From Verticillium longisporum (Eukaryota; Ascomycota; Sordariomycetes; Glomerellales; Plectosphaerellaceae), in assembly GCA_019188255.1 (NCBI GenBank), contig JAETXT010000001.1:4030001-4094000 (forward strand): a stretch of DNA of 64,000 nucleotides. Direction: 5' to 3'. Position numbers and translations under genes: made by a program. How positions within the stretch are numbered: position 1 is the first letter of the stretch; every line of letters starts with the position of its first letter. Below, piece by piece: positions 1 to 13,000 of this stretch. The notes under the pieces are model-generated. The model was not told the DNA's origin. It searched no databases and worked only from the letters and a program-made list of their open reading frames with translations.

Positions 1-746
1 GACAGTAGAATCAGCTGCTTGCAAATACCATGGCCGCATGAAGATATTGGGCTGTGTATGAGGTTGTTTGCAGAAATCAAAGATCTCAGTTTTATCTCTT
101 GAAATTTTATAAATAAAAAAGCCCGCGACGATGGTCATGGTAAGTTCCATGTATCCAAATGCCAAGGATATGATGGGTAGGATTTTTGGCGGGCTAAGTC
201 AATCACCACCAGTCTTACATACTTGTGTTTACCTTGGACCATTCGGAATTGGTAGCAGCCGGTTGGATGATTCTTGGGATTGAGGCCGCAAGACTTATAC
301 ATGTGATTTCATCGTATCCATTCCAGAATTGCAGCGGTTGGACAACCTGACCGCTTGTCTGTATGAACAAGCTCGCACATCGACCTTCCGCTATGAGCCT
401 GAGATCGGCAGCCATCCATAGATGGCGGCTATCTGATGACGATGTTCGGTGGCTCTTGTGATGATATTGCTACGATCTCCACGCTAGAATAGCGTGGAAG
501 GCACACCCAATGGATTGAACAAGGGCAGGTCTTTCCATTTATTTGTACTTGAGCCTTGCGGATGATTTGTTTAACTTCAAGCAAGCACAGCCCCTGTTGA
601 CACCTCCCTTTTTTGGGTTCCGTCATTTACATTTACAGGTTCTGGCAGGCGTTCACACCAGCTTCGATTGTTGCCCGGCTGCCTCAAAGAGCTGCCAAGC
701 GTACTTTCGTGCCATGGATCGTTAGCAGCCCCGTAGCCAGTCGAGA
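1..746. other. Left-edge stretch with no supported gene
   Basis: Only short overlapping open frames on both strands, none with recognisable protein character. It may contain the promoter or 5' leader of the hypothetical gene starting near 747, or the end of a gene outside the window. Confidence 0.4.
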
Positions 747-3157
747 ATGCATCACGGGTCCGCACAGCCGAGTGGGACACGACGCCTACCCAATGATGCG
801 CTGGCAGCGCTTCAGACAACAGATTGTGGGATCGCTAATGGCACAATGGACGGCAACGAGCTTGTCGAGCTTTGGCTGCAGCGAGTCAACGATCGTCCGC
901 GCAACACGACCGCTATTCTAGGGAAGAGACACGACAGGCATCGCACGCAAAGAAGAACGGTGCGGCATCGGGAACATCTTGCTGGTGGAGATGCGTGTGA
1001 TACGATCGGTCAGAGTCAAAAGCATACCTGGGCTGATGACAACCCTCTCCCACCCACTCGAGATCATGTTGATACGGCTAATGGATCTCTGGAAGATGAT
1101 TCGCCACGGATGCCAGCATTCGAGAAGAGAGCCAGACACAAGACAAGGCATGACAAGTACGATTTGCATGGATCGCCCCAAAAAACAGTCTCGAAAAGCA
1201 AAGCAGAAAAGATCAAGCGCCCAAGTCGACGCAGAGAGACCAACAATAGGATCCTGCTAGCTTCACGTGAGGTCATGGACAACTTTGCTCCAGAAGCAGT
1301 CCATAATAGCCGAGTGACGGTATGTTCCTAGCTTCGGTATGCACCTGTCGGAAAGCTCACAAAGCACAGCTGCAGCCTGCTAATACGCCTGGTCTGTTCC
1401 ATAACGGGCGTCACGCTACACAGCAGAGTGAGTTTACCTTCCGATCCTTTCCAAGCTGCTTTTGACGGATATCAGTCCAAGATCTTGGCCACGGCTCCAT
1501 GGAAATTGCATCGTCTCATGAGCACCGACTGGCGAAGAAATGCGTACCCTCACGGTCTCGCGACAGAAAACATAAGAAAAGGGGAAGAGAATTAGACGAA
1601 GCTTCCGACATATTCAGGCGTCCTATGTTGCAGGGCGATCGTCAGAAGGTGCAGGATATGGGTAACATCGTCAAAGACCGAGAGATAAGCGGCCACAGAC
1701 TTGGAGACGTCATTGGTGACCAGCCAGAAAGTCATTCTTCATTTCCACTCGAGAATCCCATTCGCGGAGGCCGACCATCAACGGGCCAGAACACCTCCTA
1801 TTGCACTTGGTCCACAAGTGACATGTCCAGAGAAAGGCATCCTGACCAGCAATCACACCAGCTGGGACGCGACTGTCAAAGAAGTCTGACGCCAGACTAT
1901 GTACAGAAAGCTCTGCAGGAATCCGGAGTACTCCAAGGTACAGGTGTAGGTAAAAGAGGTCATCAGATTCAGAACCCACATCAAATCGACGCACTAAGGC
2001 CTGGGAACTTGCCCCACGAAGTAGAGGGCCATGTCGCAGGCCACGACGCCCTGAACCATAGTCGCTCAGTTACTGTGATAGTACGCTACGAAGACAAGGG
2101 CGTTATGGCAAGAGAGCTTTCACTCGACCGAGAGGCGAGAATGGATCATTCGGTAGCCCCCGAAGAGATGCATGAGGGTACGCTTGCAACGCAAGCGCAA
2201 AACACAGCTTCTGGAGGGATTGCAAAGATGGCTGATCCAGCAGACAAAGGCCACGGCGAGAAGGATCAAACAGAGGCTAAAATGATTCCGATGGCAGAGG
2301 CTTTCAACGGAGAGGTGTCTCGGGACGAGATTGCCAAACAAATATATCTCAAGTCGCCCGCACCCAAATCCCCTTTACCAGTCTCTCCAGCATCTCCACA
2401 ACCGCAGGGGACCATTTCGCTAGAGGAGACGCGTGAGCGACATTCTCAGCGTGCCGGCGACGATCAAATTACACGGCCACTCACAGCGCCTGTAGAGTCA
2501 ACACCAGGTGACCGTGTCGCTCACCTGCCCAAAGAGTGTCCGGCTGTCCCAGTCACTAAATCACCTGCTGATGCTCAGTTTCAGTCTCAATTAGGTCAGT
2601 CCCTCGCTTCATCAACTCGCACTCACAATTCGACACCACGAGAAGTGTACAGTCAACAAGACATTCAGCAGCATCAGCCTATGAATGATATCAAGCACTG
2701 TACACCACACTCACAATATGCTGTACAACCCGACATGAATATGAGCATGCACGGCGAGGATGCCACCGAAAGCGTGGCTGCTTTCATCCAGCGTATAGAG
2801 ACAGAAGTTTACCAGGACGAATGTACTAGATACTGGTCGCACCAAAACTATCCGGACCAGAGATATCGTGATGAAGAATGGTTCGGTACCATAGAAGACA
2901 CCCCTCATAATGCTGCGCCAACGACAAGTGGTACGTGGTATCAGACGCATGAACGACATACTCTCGGCTTGTATAACGACGCGTTGGGCAAGGACCGGAG
3001 TCAACGAGATGGACAGCGAACGAGGCTTAGCACAAATGCTTATTCTCGATCGAATACGTATCTCTTGCATCAGTCTGAAGACAAGAACAGCACGGCTAAC
3101 GCAGCCGAGGAAGCTCAACGATTATCATCATTCTGGAGGCCGAACTACTTTATTTGA
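747..3157 (+). CDS. Hypothetical hydrophilic protein, probably two exons (747..1266, 1476..3157)
   Basis: I do not recognise this protein. A long open frame from ATG 1499 to the stop at 3157 encodes a charged, low-complexity, probably disordered protein rich in R, S, Q, H and E, without membrane segments. A second open stretch from ATG 747 has the same character. It joins in frame if a GTGAGG donor at 1267 is spliced to the CAG ending at 1475, giving about 733 residues. The intron would be 209 nt, longer than most here, and no strong branch site is visible, so the first exon is tentative; ATG 1499 is the conservative start. The C-terminus ends in FWRPNYFI, an aromatic tail I loosely associate with other fungal hypothetical proteins. 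It converges on the lyase gene, with the two stops 6 nt apart. Confidence 0.45.
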
Positions 3158-3163
3158 TCCGGT

Positions 3164-4180
3164 TCACTCGGGCTCCTGACCTTGCCACTTCGTACGTACA
3201 CTCTCGACATCCATTTTGCATTGCTCCGCTTTCTTCACCACGGAACGAGCCTTTGCCGACACCGGTGCGTCAATCATCATGCCATCGAGCGTCCATGCAC
3301 CTCGGCCTGAAGCGCTGGCCTTGTCATCGGCTATGGTAATTCTGACAGCCCACTCTAGTTCCTTTTCACCAGGTGCAAACAGCTTCTGCACGAGCTCCAC
3401 TTGCGTCGGGTGGATGCATTGTTTTCCGTTGAAGCCCATGGCTTTACCTCCTAAGCATTCTTCTTCGAGTCGTTGTAGGCCTGCCTCGCCTCGGAAGGAC
3501 GTGCAGACGAGGTCAATGACACTGGGTAGGCTTGCGGCCCTTGCTGCAGTCACAATGGCAGATCTTGCGTAGAGAAACTCATGGAGGGACGGCGATCGGG
3601 TGATGGAGAGGTCTTTGGCGAAGTCTTCGGCCGCGAACACCAGACCGCTCAGGTAGGGTGAGGCGTCACATATCTCCTTCAGGTTCATGATCGAACGGGC
3701 GGATTCGATTAGCGCTACGATTTTGATAGGATTTTTGGAGTTCTCAGCATGCCTTTCCGGGGCGACATGGCGGAGGACATCGGTGACGAAGGTCAGGTCA
3801 ACAGCAGAGTCGACCTTGGGTACGCATATGGCATCGACGTTGGCTAACGGGGCGAGCGCGGTGAGATCGTCGAGTGCGAGAGAAGTTTCTACAGCATTGA
3901 TACGAATGGCCAGCTCAGATATGGATGCGGGGCGGGAGGATTGGTTTGAGAGAAATGAGCGGAGCTGTTTCCGGGCATCTGGTTTGCGGGCTGAAGTCAC
4001 CGAGTCTTCGAGGTCGTATGTTACATTATCCGCGGTCAGGCCAAGGGACTTGGTCAGCATCTTTTCAGACGAGGATGGGACTGACAAGTGTAAGTTTTTC
4101 GTCAAACAAAATGGTGGGGAGCATGAACCATAAAGGAGCGCTCGGCGCAAGATGGACGGCGACCTCGCCACTAATGCCAT
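3164..4180 (-). CDS. CitE/HpcH-HpaI family lyase, CLYBL-like, probably mitochondrial
   Basis: Single-exon protein of 338 residues. The first 30 residues or so (MALVARSPSILRRALLYGSC) are basic and hydroxylated with no acid, like a mitochondrial presequence. A TIM-barrel CoA-ester lyase domain follows: YDLEDSV near residue 55, ICVPKVDS near 118, VALIESARSIMNLKEI near 155, VFAAEDFAKDL near 180, and MGFNGKQCIHPTQVELVQ near 260. The last matches the region of human CLYBL, a citramalyl-CoA lyase, that precedes its C-terminal helix. By family it should cleave or form a short acyl-CoA such as citramalyl-CoA or malyl-CoA; the substrate cannot be read from the sequence. ATG 4180 is chosen because it supplies the presequence. 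It is transcribed away from TVP23. Confidence 0.85.
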   Translation of the reverse strand: MALVARSPSILRRALLYGSCSPPFCLTKNLHLSVPSSSEKMLTKSLGLTADNVTYDLEDSVTSARKPDARKQLRSFLSNQSSRPASISELAIRINAVETSLALDDLTALAPLANVDAICVPKVDSAVDLTFVTDVLRHVAPERHAENSKNPIKIVALIESARSIMNLKEICDASPYLSGLVFAAEDFAKDLSITRSPSLHEFLYARSAIVTAARAASLPSVIDLVCTSFRGEAGLQRLEEECLGGKAMGFNGKQCIHPTQVELVQKLFAPGEKELEWAVRITIADDKASASGRGAWTLDGMMIDAPVSAKARSVVKKAEQCKMDVESVRTKWQGQEPE

Positions 4181-4724
4181 TATGAGTGAATGTGGAGTTG
4201 AGATGCTTGTTTTCGATGAAGCAAAGCTGTGCGCCGGGCTATTATGACTCAGGGAGTGAATGCCCCTCTAAGTGATTGTCGAGTCAAAGAGTATGATGTG
4301 ATTGCTGAAGAACTGTTTTGAGCTCGGCTGTGAAGCTATCACGGCATCGGCATAGGTGAGTTCGGCCCAAGCAATCGTTCGGCACGTTGCCCGTGATGAC
4401 GTAAGGGCGTCAGTGCCGCAGTTCAGCCGGCCGTTCGACAGACCCCTGAGCGGAGCATGGGTCTGGTCACGGAACAACCCGTCAGTTCTCCCTTTACGAA
4501 CAGCTATCACTTTCGGGCGCCTCTCAGAGCTGTCGATTCGCGAAGCTATTCAACCCCAACGCGACGACGACTGCCTACGCGCGATATTCGATCGAACCAC
4601 GACGACATCGAAGACGACGACAGAGATACCCTTCTGCTACGTTGGGATCTGAAGCAAAAAAAACAAGTCGACGACAATACTGCGACATTGAAGCTGTCGG
4701 CTTCGCCCTCCTCCACTTCCCACT
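4181..4724. promoter_or_regulatory. Divergent intergenic region between the CLYBL-like gene and TVP23
   Basis: About 540 nt between two ATG codons on opposite strands, so it must hold both promoters and 5' leaders. Open frames across it are short and unconvincing. A pyrimidine-rich run just before ATG 4725 is typical of fungal leaders. No binding motif can be named. Confidence 0.5.
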
Positions 4725-5679
4725 ATGGACCAGAATGCGCCGCAGGCGCCCGTCGAAGGGTCGCTGAGCTGGCGGTTGAGCTCCCACCCCATCACGCTGC
4801 TCACCTTCCTCGGCTTCCGGATATGTACGCCACGACGTCCCCTCCGTGGCCTGCAGAACAGGCAGCTAATGCGTTCCTGACAGCCAGCGTCCTCGTCTAC
4901 TTTCTCGGCCTCTGGATCATCAAGAGCATGTACGCAACCTTCCTCCCTGGGCCCGTCGTCCTGTCTCTCTGGATCTGCCCTTTCCCTCTATTTGTTGAGG
5001 ATGATATGGAGACGGAAAAAGAGTCCCATTGAGCTAACTCGGCGTGTGAAACAAACAGGATCATGATCTTCATCATCACCATCCTCCTCCTGGCCGCCGA
5101 CTTTTACTACCTTAAGAACATTGCCGGCCGTCGCCTCGTGGGCCTGCGCTGGTGGAACGAGGTTGACCCGCAGTCGGGCGACTCCAAGTGGGTGTTTGAG
5201 AGCTCCGAGCCCGGCACCAAGACGATCAACCCCACCGACAGTCGCTTCTTCTGGCTGGCGCTGTACGTGCAGCCGGTGCTGTGGGTGCTGCTGGCCGTCT
5301 TTGCGCTCGTGCGGCTGCAGTTCCTGTGGCTGCCTCTTGTTGGTCAGTCTCCTTTGCCCCCATTCGGCCTCTGCCCCCATTCGGCCTCATCTGCCCCCTC
5401 TCTACAGCCTTCCTCCCTCTGTCTCTATCTTTCCACCCCGCTCGATGGTACTCGGCCGTCAGGCTGGGCTTTGGACGAGGTCGGCTTGCTTGTATGAGCA
5501 GACGCTAACGGGACCACAAAGTCATCGCCCTCGTCCTGACAATCATGAACACCCTCGCCTTCTCCCGCTGCGACAAGTTCAGCCACGCGTCGAACATGGC
5601 CGGCAGCGCGCTGTACGGTGGCGGCCTGGCGAGTAGTCTGGCCAGCAACATGGTCGGGCGGTACTTTAGCCGCGGGTGA
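4725..5679 (+). CDS. TVP23: Golgi membrane protein TVP23
   Basis: Four exons: 4725..4824, 4884..4929, 5059..5342, 5522..5679, giving 195 residues, the usual size of the family. Splicing restores the TVP23 signature: [20 protein letters not shown] at the N-terminus, then [34 protein letters not shown], a lumenal/cytosolic loop with [22 protein letters not shown], and [16 protein letters not shown] before the C-terminus. About four membrane segments are visible. TVP23 is a Golgi/TGN membrane protein implicated in vesicle trafficking. Phases at all three junctions (1, 2, 1) agree, and each rejoined codon matches the expected residue. The third intron (5343..5521) is long for this window and contains imperfect repeats of a CCCCATTCGGCCTC-like word. 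Confidence 0.93.
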
Positions 5680-6192
5680 GCTGTTTGCGAAGGCGCGTAG
5701 GATGATTCCAAAGCACATGTAGGTAAGTAGGGTGGGGTGGGGTGAGGGGGATTGAACGGAGACGACAGGCGTCCGGTCAGAAACCGCTCCGTTGTTACCC
5801 CCTCTTGAGCGTTCGTGTCTTTACAAAACGAACAGAAAGAGAATGGATTGGTTTTCTTCAGCCGAGGAAGAAAACATCTCGTCGAAACAGGGTGGAGTTC
5901 TTAGGGCGTCGATACCCGTTGTATACTAGGTAGGAGGCGTGTACGCAATGCATGGTTCAAGGTTTCGTTCACATTCGACGTTTTTGGTCAGGGGACTCCT
6001 GTTCTACTTTCGACCAAGTTGGTGACAGAAACCACCGTGACAAGCGAGATGTGGCCCGGAAGGCTGATCCATATACATCAAGTGCCTCATTACAATCATC
6101 TGCTACCCAATCAACCCTGCCTTCGGCCTACATACATCAAGTGGACATACTCAAAGGACTCCTAGCGCCGCACACATCACACCTCTGCGCCC
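5680..6192. other. Convergent intergenic region, no gene seen
   Basis: Lies between the 3' ends of TVP23 and the membrane protein on the minus strand. Short frames only; presumably the two 3' UTRs. Confidence 0.6.
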
Positions 6193-7677
6193 TCATGCCA
6201 GGCGCCGGCCGTGCCCGTGCTGCTCAATCGCCGCATCCAGCTGCCGCTCCTCGTCCTCCAGTCGCCGAATCTCATCCTCCGTCATGCCATCCTCGATGAG
6301 GTGCGATACGTTCGAGTTGACGCCCTGAGGGGTCGCGGACCGCTCTCCTGGCCTTGTCGATTCGTGCTGTTGCTGCTGCGAGTCACTGCGTGGCGTCAAC
6401 GCCGCCAGCGGCGTTGCCTCGGAAAGGCCACGATCCTGCCCCTCGCTCTGACGCTCAAGGTTGTGCCTGGACGAGCTGGGCGCAGCCGCCGCACTGGCGA
6501 CGAATGCAGTGGTCTCGTGTGGCGAAGAGCTTGCCGTCTGGTTCTGAAACTGCTGCTGCTGCTGCGCAAGACTGCCATCGTCCGAGTAGGGCGAGTTAGG
6601 TGACTCGGTCACGCGAGCGCCGGTGGTCTCCTTGTTGACCATGTACTCGGAGACGTGACCTTCAGTGTTGTATGGATTCTTGCTGACATGATCCTTCTTC
6701 TTGTGGCGGTTTCGTAGGCAGAAAAACCAGAGGAGCGCGATGATGAGTGCCAGACCCACAACGCCAGCACCAGCGCCGATGCCAGCTTTGGCACCGATGG
6801 AGAGCCCTCCTCCATCGTTGTCATCATCCAAATCGGCGTCGTCGTCGGTAGAAGAGGCGATGCCTGTCGCTGATGGAGCCGAAGTGAGGTCTACGGTGGT
6901 GGCGGCAGTGTTTGATGGGTCCAATGGGCTGACGTTACTGCCGCCATTGAGGATGCGAGAGACTTCATCTGGGAGGTGCTCCTCCGTCTCAAACCCATCA
7001 ACCTTCATCGCAGCACGCTTATTTGGTTCTTCGGCCGCTTCCACGACGGTGAATACGCCCGAGTTGCTCCAGCCGATTTCGTCTTTATACCGCCAGGTGA
7101 GGTTGAGGTACATATCTAAGCCATATGGCGCTTGGGAAGACTCTAAGACTTCAAGCGGAAGCACAGTTAAGCTCGGGCTCACTGGAGGTCGATCAGCACA
7201 TACGGCCACAAGCAACGGGAACAACGATCACCTACTTTCAAGGGGACGGCCATCAGTCTGGCGAACTCGAGTCTCTCCCGTGTCGACAGGGTTCGGTACT
7301 TGATTGCTCTGTGTAAAAGTGGTGACAAGAATCACTTCTATGCCCCTCTCTCCAATAAAAGACCACTCGCCCTTCGTTATGACCAGATCGTTCGTTAGCA
7401 GCTTGTCGATCGTGTGAGCCGCCTCGCCACTGTCTCCCGCAACGAGGACAGGAAACGACCTGGGAATGTTCCAATCATATTTCCACTGTATGGCCTTTTT
7501 CTTCCCGGTCGGTTGCGCAGTTGAACTGCTTTTAGTTGAAGACGCAATCGCAGTAGCTTGCGGAGGGATTCCAGGGAAAGTAACTGGCGGGTTGGTCGCC
7601 GCTTCGTTGACCGGGCTCGTCGTTGGATTTGTGACGCCTCGGTCCAAATCTGGCGTCGGCTCTCTGTTGTCTCCCAT
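6193..7677 (-). CDS. Single-pass membrane protein with S/T-rich ectodomain and cytosolic tail
   Basis: Two exons (7236..7677 and 6193..7181), joined by a 54-nt intron with a GTAGGT donor, a CTGATC branch-like site and a CAG acceptor; phase 1 fits. About 476 residues. The N-terminal half has a probably folded region (WKYDWNIPRSFPVLV ... VVFTVVEAAEE-like stretch with MYLNLTWRYKDEIGWSNSG) and an acidic S/T-rich stalk. A GxxxG-rich transmembrane helix lies at about residues 285-307 (AGVVGLALIIALLWFF), followed by RNRHKKK as stop-transfer and a polar Q/S-rich tail. It has the layout of a fungal cell-surface sensor, but I recognise no named domain. ATG 7677 is the first in-frame Met. The frame stays open upstream to 7920 without an ATG, and no signal peptide is visible, so a missed 5' exon is likely. 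Confidence 0.7.
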
Positions 7678-8621
7678 CGCGGGCGGCTGGATCGCCGGCG
7701 GCTTGTGGCTGCCCGTGATCTCCTCCGAATGCAGACCAAAGCTGCTTTCGAGCCTGGAATCAAATACCCTATGCTGTCTTGCACAGAGAGGGGCCGAAAA
7801 GGAGAAGCAATCCGTAGCCTCTTCAAAAGTGTCTTTCTGAGGAGGACAAGGGGAGGAACCAGAAAGTGGGACGATGAGGGGGACGGAGAGCTTTGGTAAC
7901 CCAGGCTGCGTTGTGCTCAACGTTGATAATTGTGCTAGGTGCTGTCAGTACATTTGGGTAGGACAAGGTAGGATCCGCCGCGGCGTTGAGGTGAAAGGCG
8001 CCGTCTCACAGATCAACCCGCCTGACAAGACTGTGGTGGGGTGGGTTGAGTGAAATGGGATTGGTGAAGACGTACACGCACATGAACAGGCTGGGGATCT
8101 GCACTCGACGGCAAGGGGAAAGGCTTGGAGAGCTGAGGATGCACAAGGTAGGCGGAGGCAGGGTAGTGTAGACAGCCAAGGCTGAGTTGCGATCCTTAGC
8201 TCGTAGTGTCGGCGGGCCTGCTTGGAAAAAATGTGGTGCACGTCAGGATGAGAGGCTTGCTCGCTGGGCCTGAGAGAGCGTGAAGGTGTATGTACAGCAG
8301 CAAGATGAAAGAATACCTGAACAAAAGGAGTTTTTTACCCCGTGAATGAAGAAGACGGGAGCCCTTTCATGGCAGCAAAAGGCATGGCAGCAAAAGGCAT
8401 GGCAGCAAAAGGCACGTCGCCAACGGCCCAACCAACCCATCTCAGCACCAACAGCCAACAGCCAGAGCAATGCCTTGGCAGTTGACATGTCGTGGGAAGC
8501 CCATGCCAATGCCGTGTCCAGCTCCTGCATACCGCACTACAGTAGTGTGGGGCCCACTCATCCAGTTGCTTCCCGAGAACCAGGGGTCCTCCTGCCGAGC
8601 CAGGCTTCTTGTGGAGGCTAT
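7678..8621. other. Intergenic region upstream of the membrane protein gene
   Basis: About 940 nt up to the transposon boundary. It contains the probable promoter and any missing 5' exon of the minus-strand membrane protein gene, plus a short tandem repeat at 8368..8412. No convincing gene. Confidence 0.5.
8368..8412. repeat. Three perfect copies of a 15-bp unit
   Basis: The unit CATGGCAGCAAAAGG is repeated three times without mismatch. It has no coding context that I trust. Confidence 0.9.
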
Positions 8622-8716
8622 AGCTCACCTGACCATTGGGTATCGACCTGAGCTAACTATTAGGTCCGCTTTTAATCTACGTTAAGCCTATTTCGGAGCT
8701 AACTTAACTATTAGGG
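8622..8716 (+). repeat. Left terminal inverted repeat of the 5.8-kb element
   Basis: Pairs with 14348..14442 in inverse orientation over 95 bp, with about eight mismatches, all transitions. The first 33 bp is itself partly self-complementary (AGCTCA at one end, TGAGCT at the other). Confidence 0.92.
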
Positions 8717-10012
8717 CGTATGAATAAGGGGTAAATATATTAACCCGCCGATTACTATAGATTAGCCGGCTAGTATCTATTTAGAATAGTTAGGATAGAC
8801 GTTATAGCCGAGTTAAACCTCTCTTTATTTATAATCTATAATCTATTTATAATCTATTTATAATTTATTTATAATCGATTTATAATCGATTTACTATCTA
8901 TTATAGATCGAGAGGAAATATTTCCCGAATACCCTCTAATCCGGGTATTATATTATAACCTTCTCTTCTTCGATAATAAAAGCGAAGATAAATTTACGGA
9001 TTAAAGAGAAGAGATATAAGCTCCTATTCTATAAGGCTAAGTATTTACCTATTTTCTATATTTAAATATATATTTATAATTAAAATAGGAGGAACTTAAT
9101 ATATAATATATTCTATCTATAAATCCGAATATAAATAATTATTATATATTACTCCTAGATACTTTAATAGCCTATAAGGTATTCTTTATAGTAATTATCC
9201 CTAAAATACTATATATAGAGTATAATAGTATCGTATATTTTATTCTAATTACTTCTTTAGATATTAATAATTTAAAATCTCTTTAGAAAATCGTAAATAA
9301 TAGATTTATTATCTATTTAAAAAGGGTATTAAACTTAAAACCTATTAAATCTAATATAATATATAGCGAAAGATACTATTAAAGTCGATAATTTATACTA
9401 TTCTAAACGATATTACTATATAATAGTTAACCTATATATATATAGGAGGCTAAGCTTATTAATATTTAAGCCTCTCCTTTAGCTCTTTTAATTATACTTC
9501 TATAATAATAGGTATAGTAGATAAGCTTATAGAGATTCGAATATAAATACGAAACCTATTACTTAAGCGATAAATAGTATAATAAGAAATACTCTATAAT
9601 TTATTTATAATTTATTTATAATCTATTCTAATCTAATTAAATAGGTATACTTAATTATAAAAAGATTCGAGAGATACTTAGTATATTAGCTATAGTTACT
9701 AACCTATTAATTAAAAGTATCCCCTAAAATAGTAAATATTTATTTAATATATATTAATATATATTATTAAAGGATAAATAGGAAATAATAGATTATATAT
9801 ACTATATAATATATTATTCTAATAGAGAGAGCTTTTCGAGATCCTAAAATTACTTCTTTATAATATTTCCGAATCGATTTAAAAATAATATCTAGCTTAT
9901 TTAATCTATATTTTAAAGTATACCTATCTCGAATATTATTAATAAGGAGTACTTTATATTTATTTTAAATAACGTTAAATGTTAATATTATTATAAATCT
10001 ATTACTTTACTT

Positions 10013-10090
10013 TATAATCTATTTATAATCTATTTATAATCTATTTATAATCTATTTATAATCTATTTATAATCTATTTATAATCTATTC
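10013..10090. repeat. Tandem 11-bp array inside the AT-rich element
   Basis: About seven consecutive copies of TATAATCTATT. Shorter runs of the same unit occur near 8830-8890, 9595-9625, 11610-11640 and 12040-12115, where both orientations meet in a palindrome. Confidence 0.85.
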
Positions 10091-13000
10091 GAAAATTTAA
10101 TTAACTCGAGAAAAGCTAAAGAGTATCTAATTCCTAGGGACTTTATATAAATTAGCTATAAAGTTACCTAGAATTTCATTATTCCTATTAATCTAGAGCT
10201 TATACTATAGATTATTATATCTTTATATAAAAGGCATTCTTACCCTCCTATCCCCCTTACTCGTATATTATTAAGTATAATAGCGAGTATTATATAAGTA
10301 GTATAATAAATCGGATAACTTTGAATAAGTCTAAGTAAATATTAAATAAATTTAAAATAGATTATAAACTAATATACTCTAGATTCCTTCTTATAGTCCT
10401 ATAAGCTTTAGAGTCTTATCTATAAATATTATAATAGAGCTATTATTAATATCTATATAAATCTCGTAAACGATAACCTCCTTAGGAGTATTATTTATAA
10501 AGAAGAGATAATTATATTTCCTTAAGTATTAGAGCGTCTCTCGATCTAGTATAAATATTAACTCGAGTAATAAAAAGGAACTAGGGTAAATTATAAATAT
10601 ATTTAAATCGATTTATAATTATTTTATATTTTATTAAAGATTATAGTATATTTAATATATCTTTAATAATAGCTATAATTAGATAGTATTATACTTCTAT
10701 AAATAATAAATTTAATAATTTAATCTTTAAAACTTTAATACTTTCTCTATTAATATTAATTATAAATACTTCGGGAAGCTTAAAGAAGTTAAAGTTATAT
10801 AGAGCTAATATAATAAGGTTTCTTAATAAGGTATATATAATTAAGATTTATTTATAATCTATTTATAATAGATTTTCTTTAAATATTAATATATTTAGCT
10901 TTATTCTTTATTTAATATTTTATAAATTATAATATAGCCGAAATATACGCTTTTATATATAAAACCGTTTTTAAGATCTTCCGAACTATCTATTATATTA
11001 AAATTAAATAGAAGTATTTATATAATAAGGGTTTATATAGTTTTATATTTAATTAAGACTATAATAACCTAAAAAGTAAATCTAATTTTAAATTAATTAT
11101 AAATAGCTTTTATATTAATATAAAATCTTTATATAGGACTTAGTAATTATCTTAATATCTATACTAATCTATAATACCGTCCTTAGTAATAGTAAATTAA
11201 ACGTTATATTTAGTTCTATAAAGTTTACTTTAAACGGGGAATCGACTTTTACTATTCGGACTCTAAAAGGGGCCCTAATTCTCGATATTCTCGAATACGT
11301 ACTCTCTTTTATTATTCGTCTATAACGTAATATAAATAATATTATATATTATTTAAAGGTATTTTAAAATCTATTTTAAATCGATTTAAAATCTTTTAAC
11401 TATTAATATTAGATAATTTATTTATTAAAAAATAAATTAAATATAAAGAGTATTTAATTATACGCTTTAAACTTTATAAAGCTATATCTAGAATTCTCCC
11501 CGAGGATTAGGATTATCTATAGATAAATACGAATATAATTAAAGTCCTATATAAGGTATCCTATTAATAGATTATATAATATATCTCCTTATTAATAGCT
11601 ATTAAGGGGTATATAATCTATTTATAATCTATTATAAATACTAATATATATTATTCTAGCTATTATAATTATAATTATTAGAAGATCTAAGTTAATAGAT
11701 TTACTAAAGGCCTTAATCTACCTTTAAATTAGTACGATTAATCGCTTTAAAAGCGGTTTTATTTATCCCTTATACGTAAAAGTAAATTAGAACCTCTATT
11801 TATAAGCTATTATATATTTCTAATACTTAAATTTAGGATTTAAATATTAAAAATAGCTTTAAGGACGCTAATCCTAAGAAAGTCTATATATTACTCCTTT
11901 ACCTTCTTCTAGGAATACCCCTATAATTAAGGAGAGTAATTTTAATATATTATTTAATATATCGTCGAATAGGGTAAATAGAGTTTTATAACCTTAAACG
12001 CTTAGTACTCGAAAATAATCTAAATTATAAATAATTCCGAATCTATTTATAATCTATTTATAATCTTAATCTATTTATAATCTAAATAGATTATAAATAG
12101 ATTATAAATAGATCTTATTAATATAATTAGAACTCTACCTAGCTATTAAAGTCTTTAAATATCTACTATTTATAGGAGCTCTTAGCTTTAATTATAATAA
12201 ATTATATACGATCTTTAAGATATTTAGAGATAAATATAAATCCTCTAAGTATATAAAGTAGAAGCTAAAGTTCGAGAGGCTAAAGCGAAAGCCTTAGAAG
12301 TAGAAGTACGTTTATACGAAATTAATCTTCGTATATAGCTCGTAGAAGTAGAAGTATAATTAAGAGGGATTCTATTATAATTATTAGCTCGGATATTATT
12401 ATTAAAAAAATACCTCTAAAAAAATAATAGAGTCCTTCTTAAATATATTATAAGATATATATAAATTAATTCGTAATCGATTTAAAATATAATTTACTAG
12501 CGCCTTAGATAATACCTATTTAGCGGCTACTAAGGCGCTAAGAGTAACGAGGAGTCGGCTTAAACTATTACTCGAAGTTAAATACGATAAAGTTATTTAG
12601 ATTATTAATCTAAAAGTTAAATAAATCGTTATTTAAAAAGAATTAATTAAAGATCTTAAATCGATTTATAATTTATTTAAACGGGATTATATAAAGCTTA
12701 TTATACTTATACTTAATAGTAGTATAGGACTCGGAATTTATAGGGATAAGGACTATTATACTAGCTTAGCTCTTATCGTTATCCTTATCGTTACTATTAT
12801 TAAGCTAATCCTTAAATTAAACTCCTATATTATTTAATATATATTTATTAATTAATTATAAATAGATTATAAATTTATCTAGGATTTACTAGAGCTATTA
12901 TTATTATTATACTCTTCCTCCTCCTTATTACTATTATCATTAATAATTATAGTAGCGCTCTTAAAGCTACGGCCCCGATCTATAATTCTATTAGCCGCTT

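Noticed and set aside
10010..10090. CRISPR-like regular repeats
   Set aside because: Direct 11-bp tandem units without spacers in a eukaryotic AT-rich transposon; not a CRISPR array.
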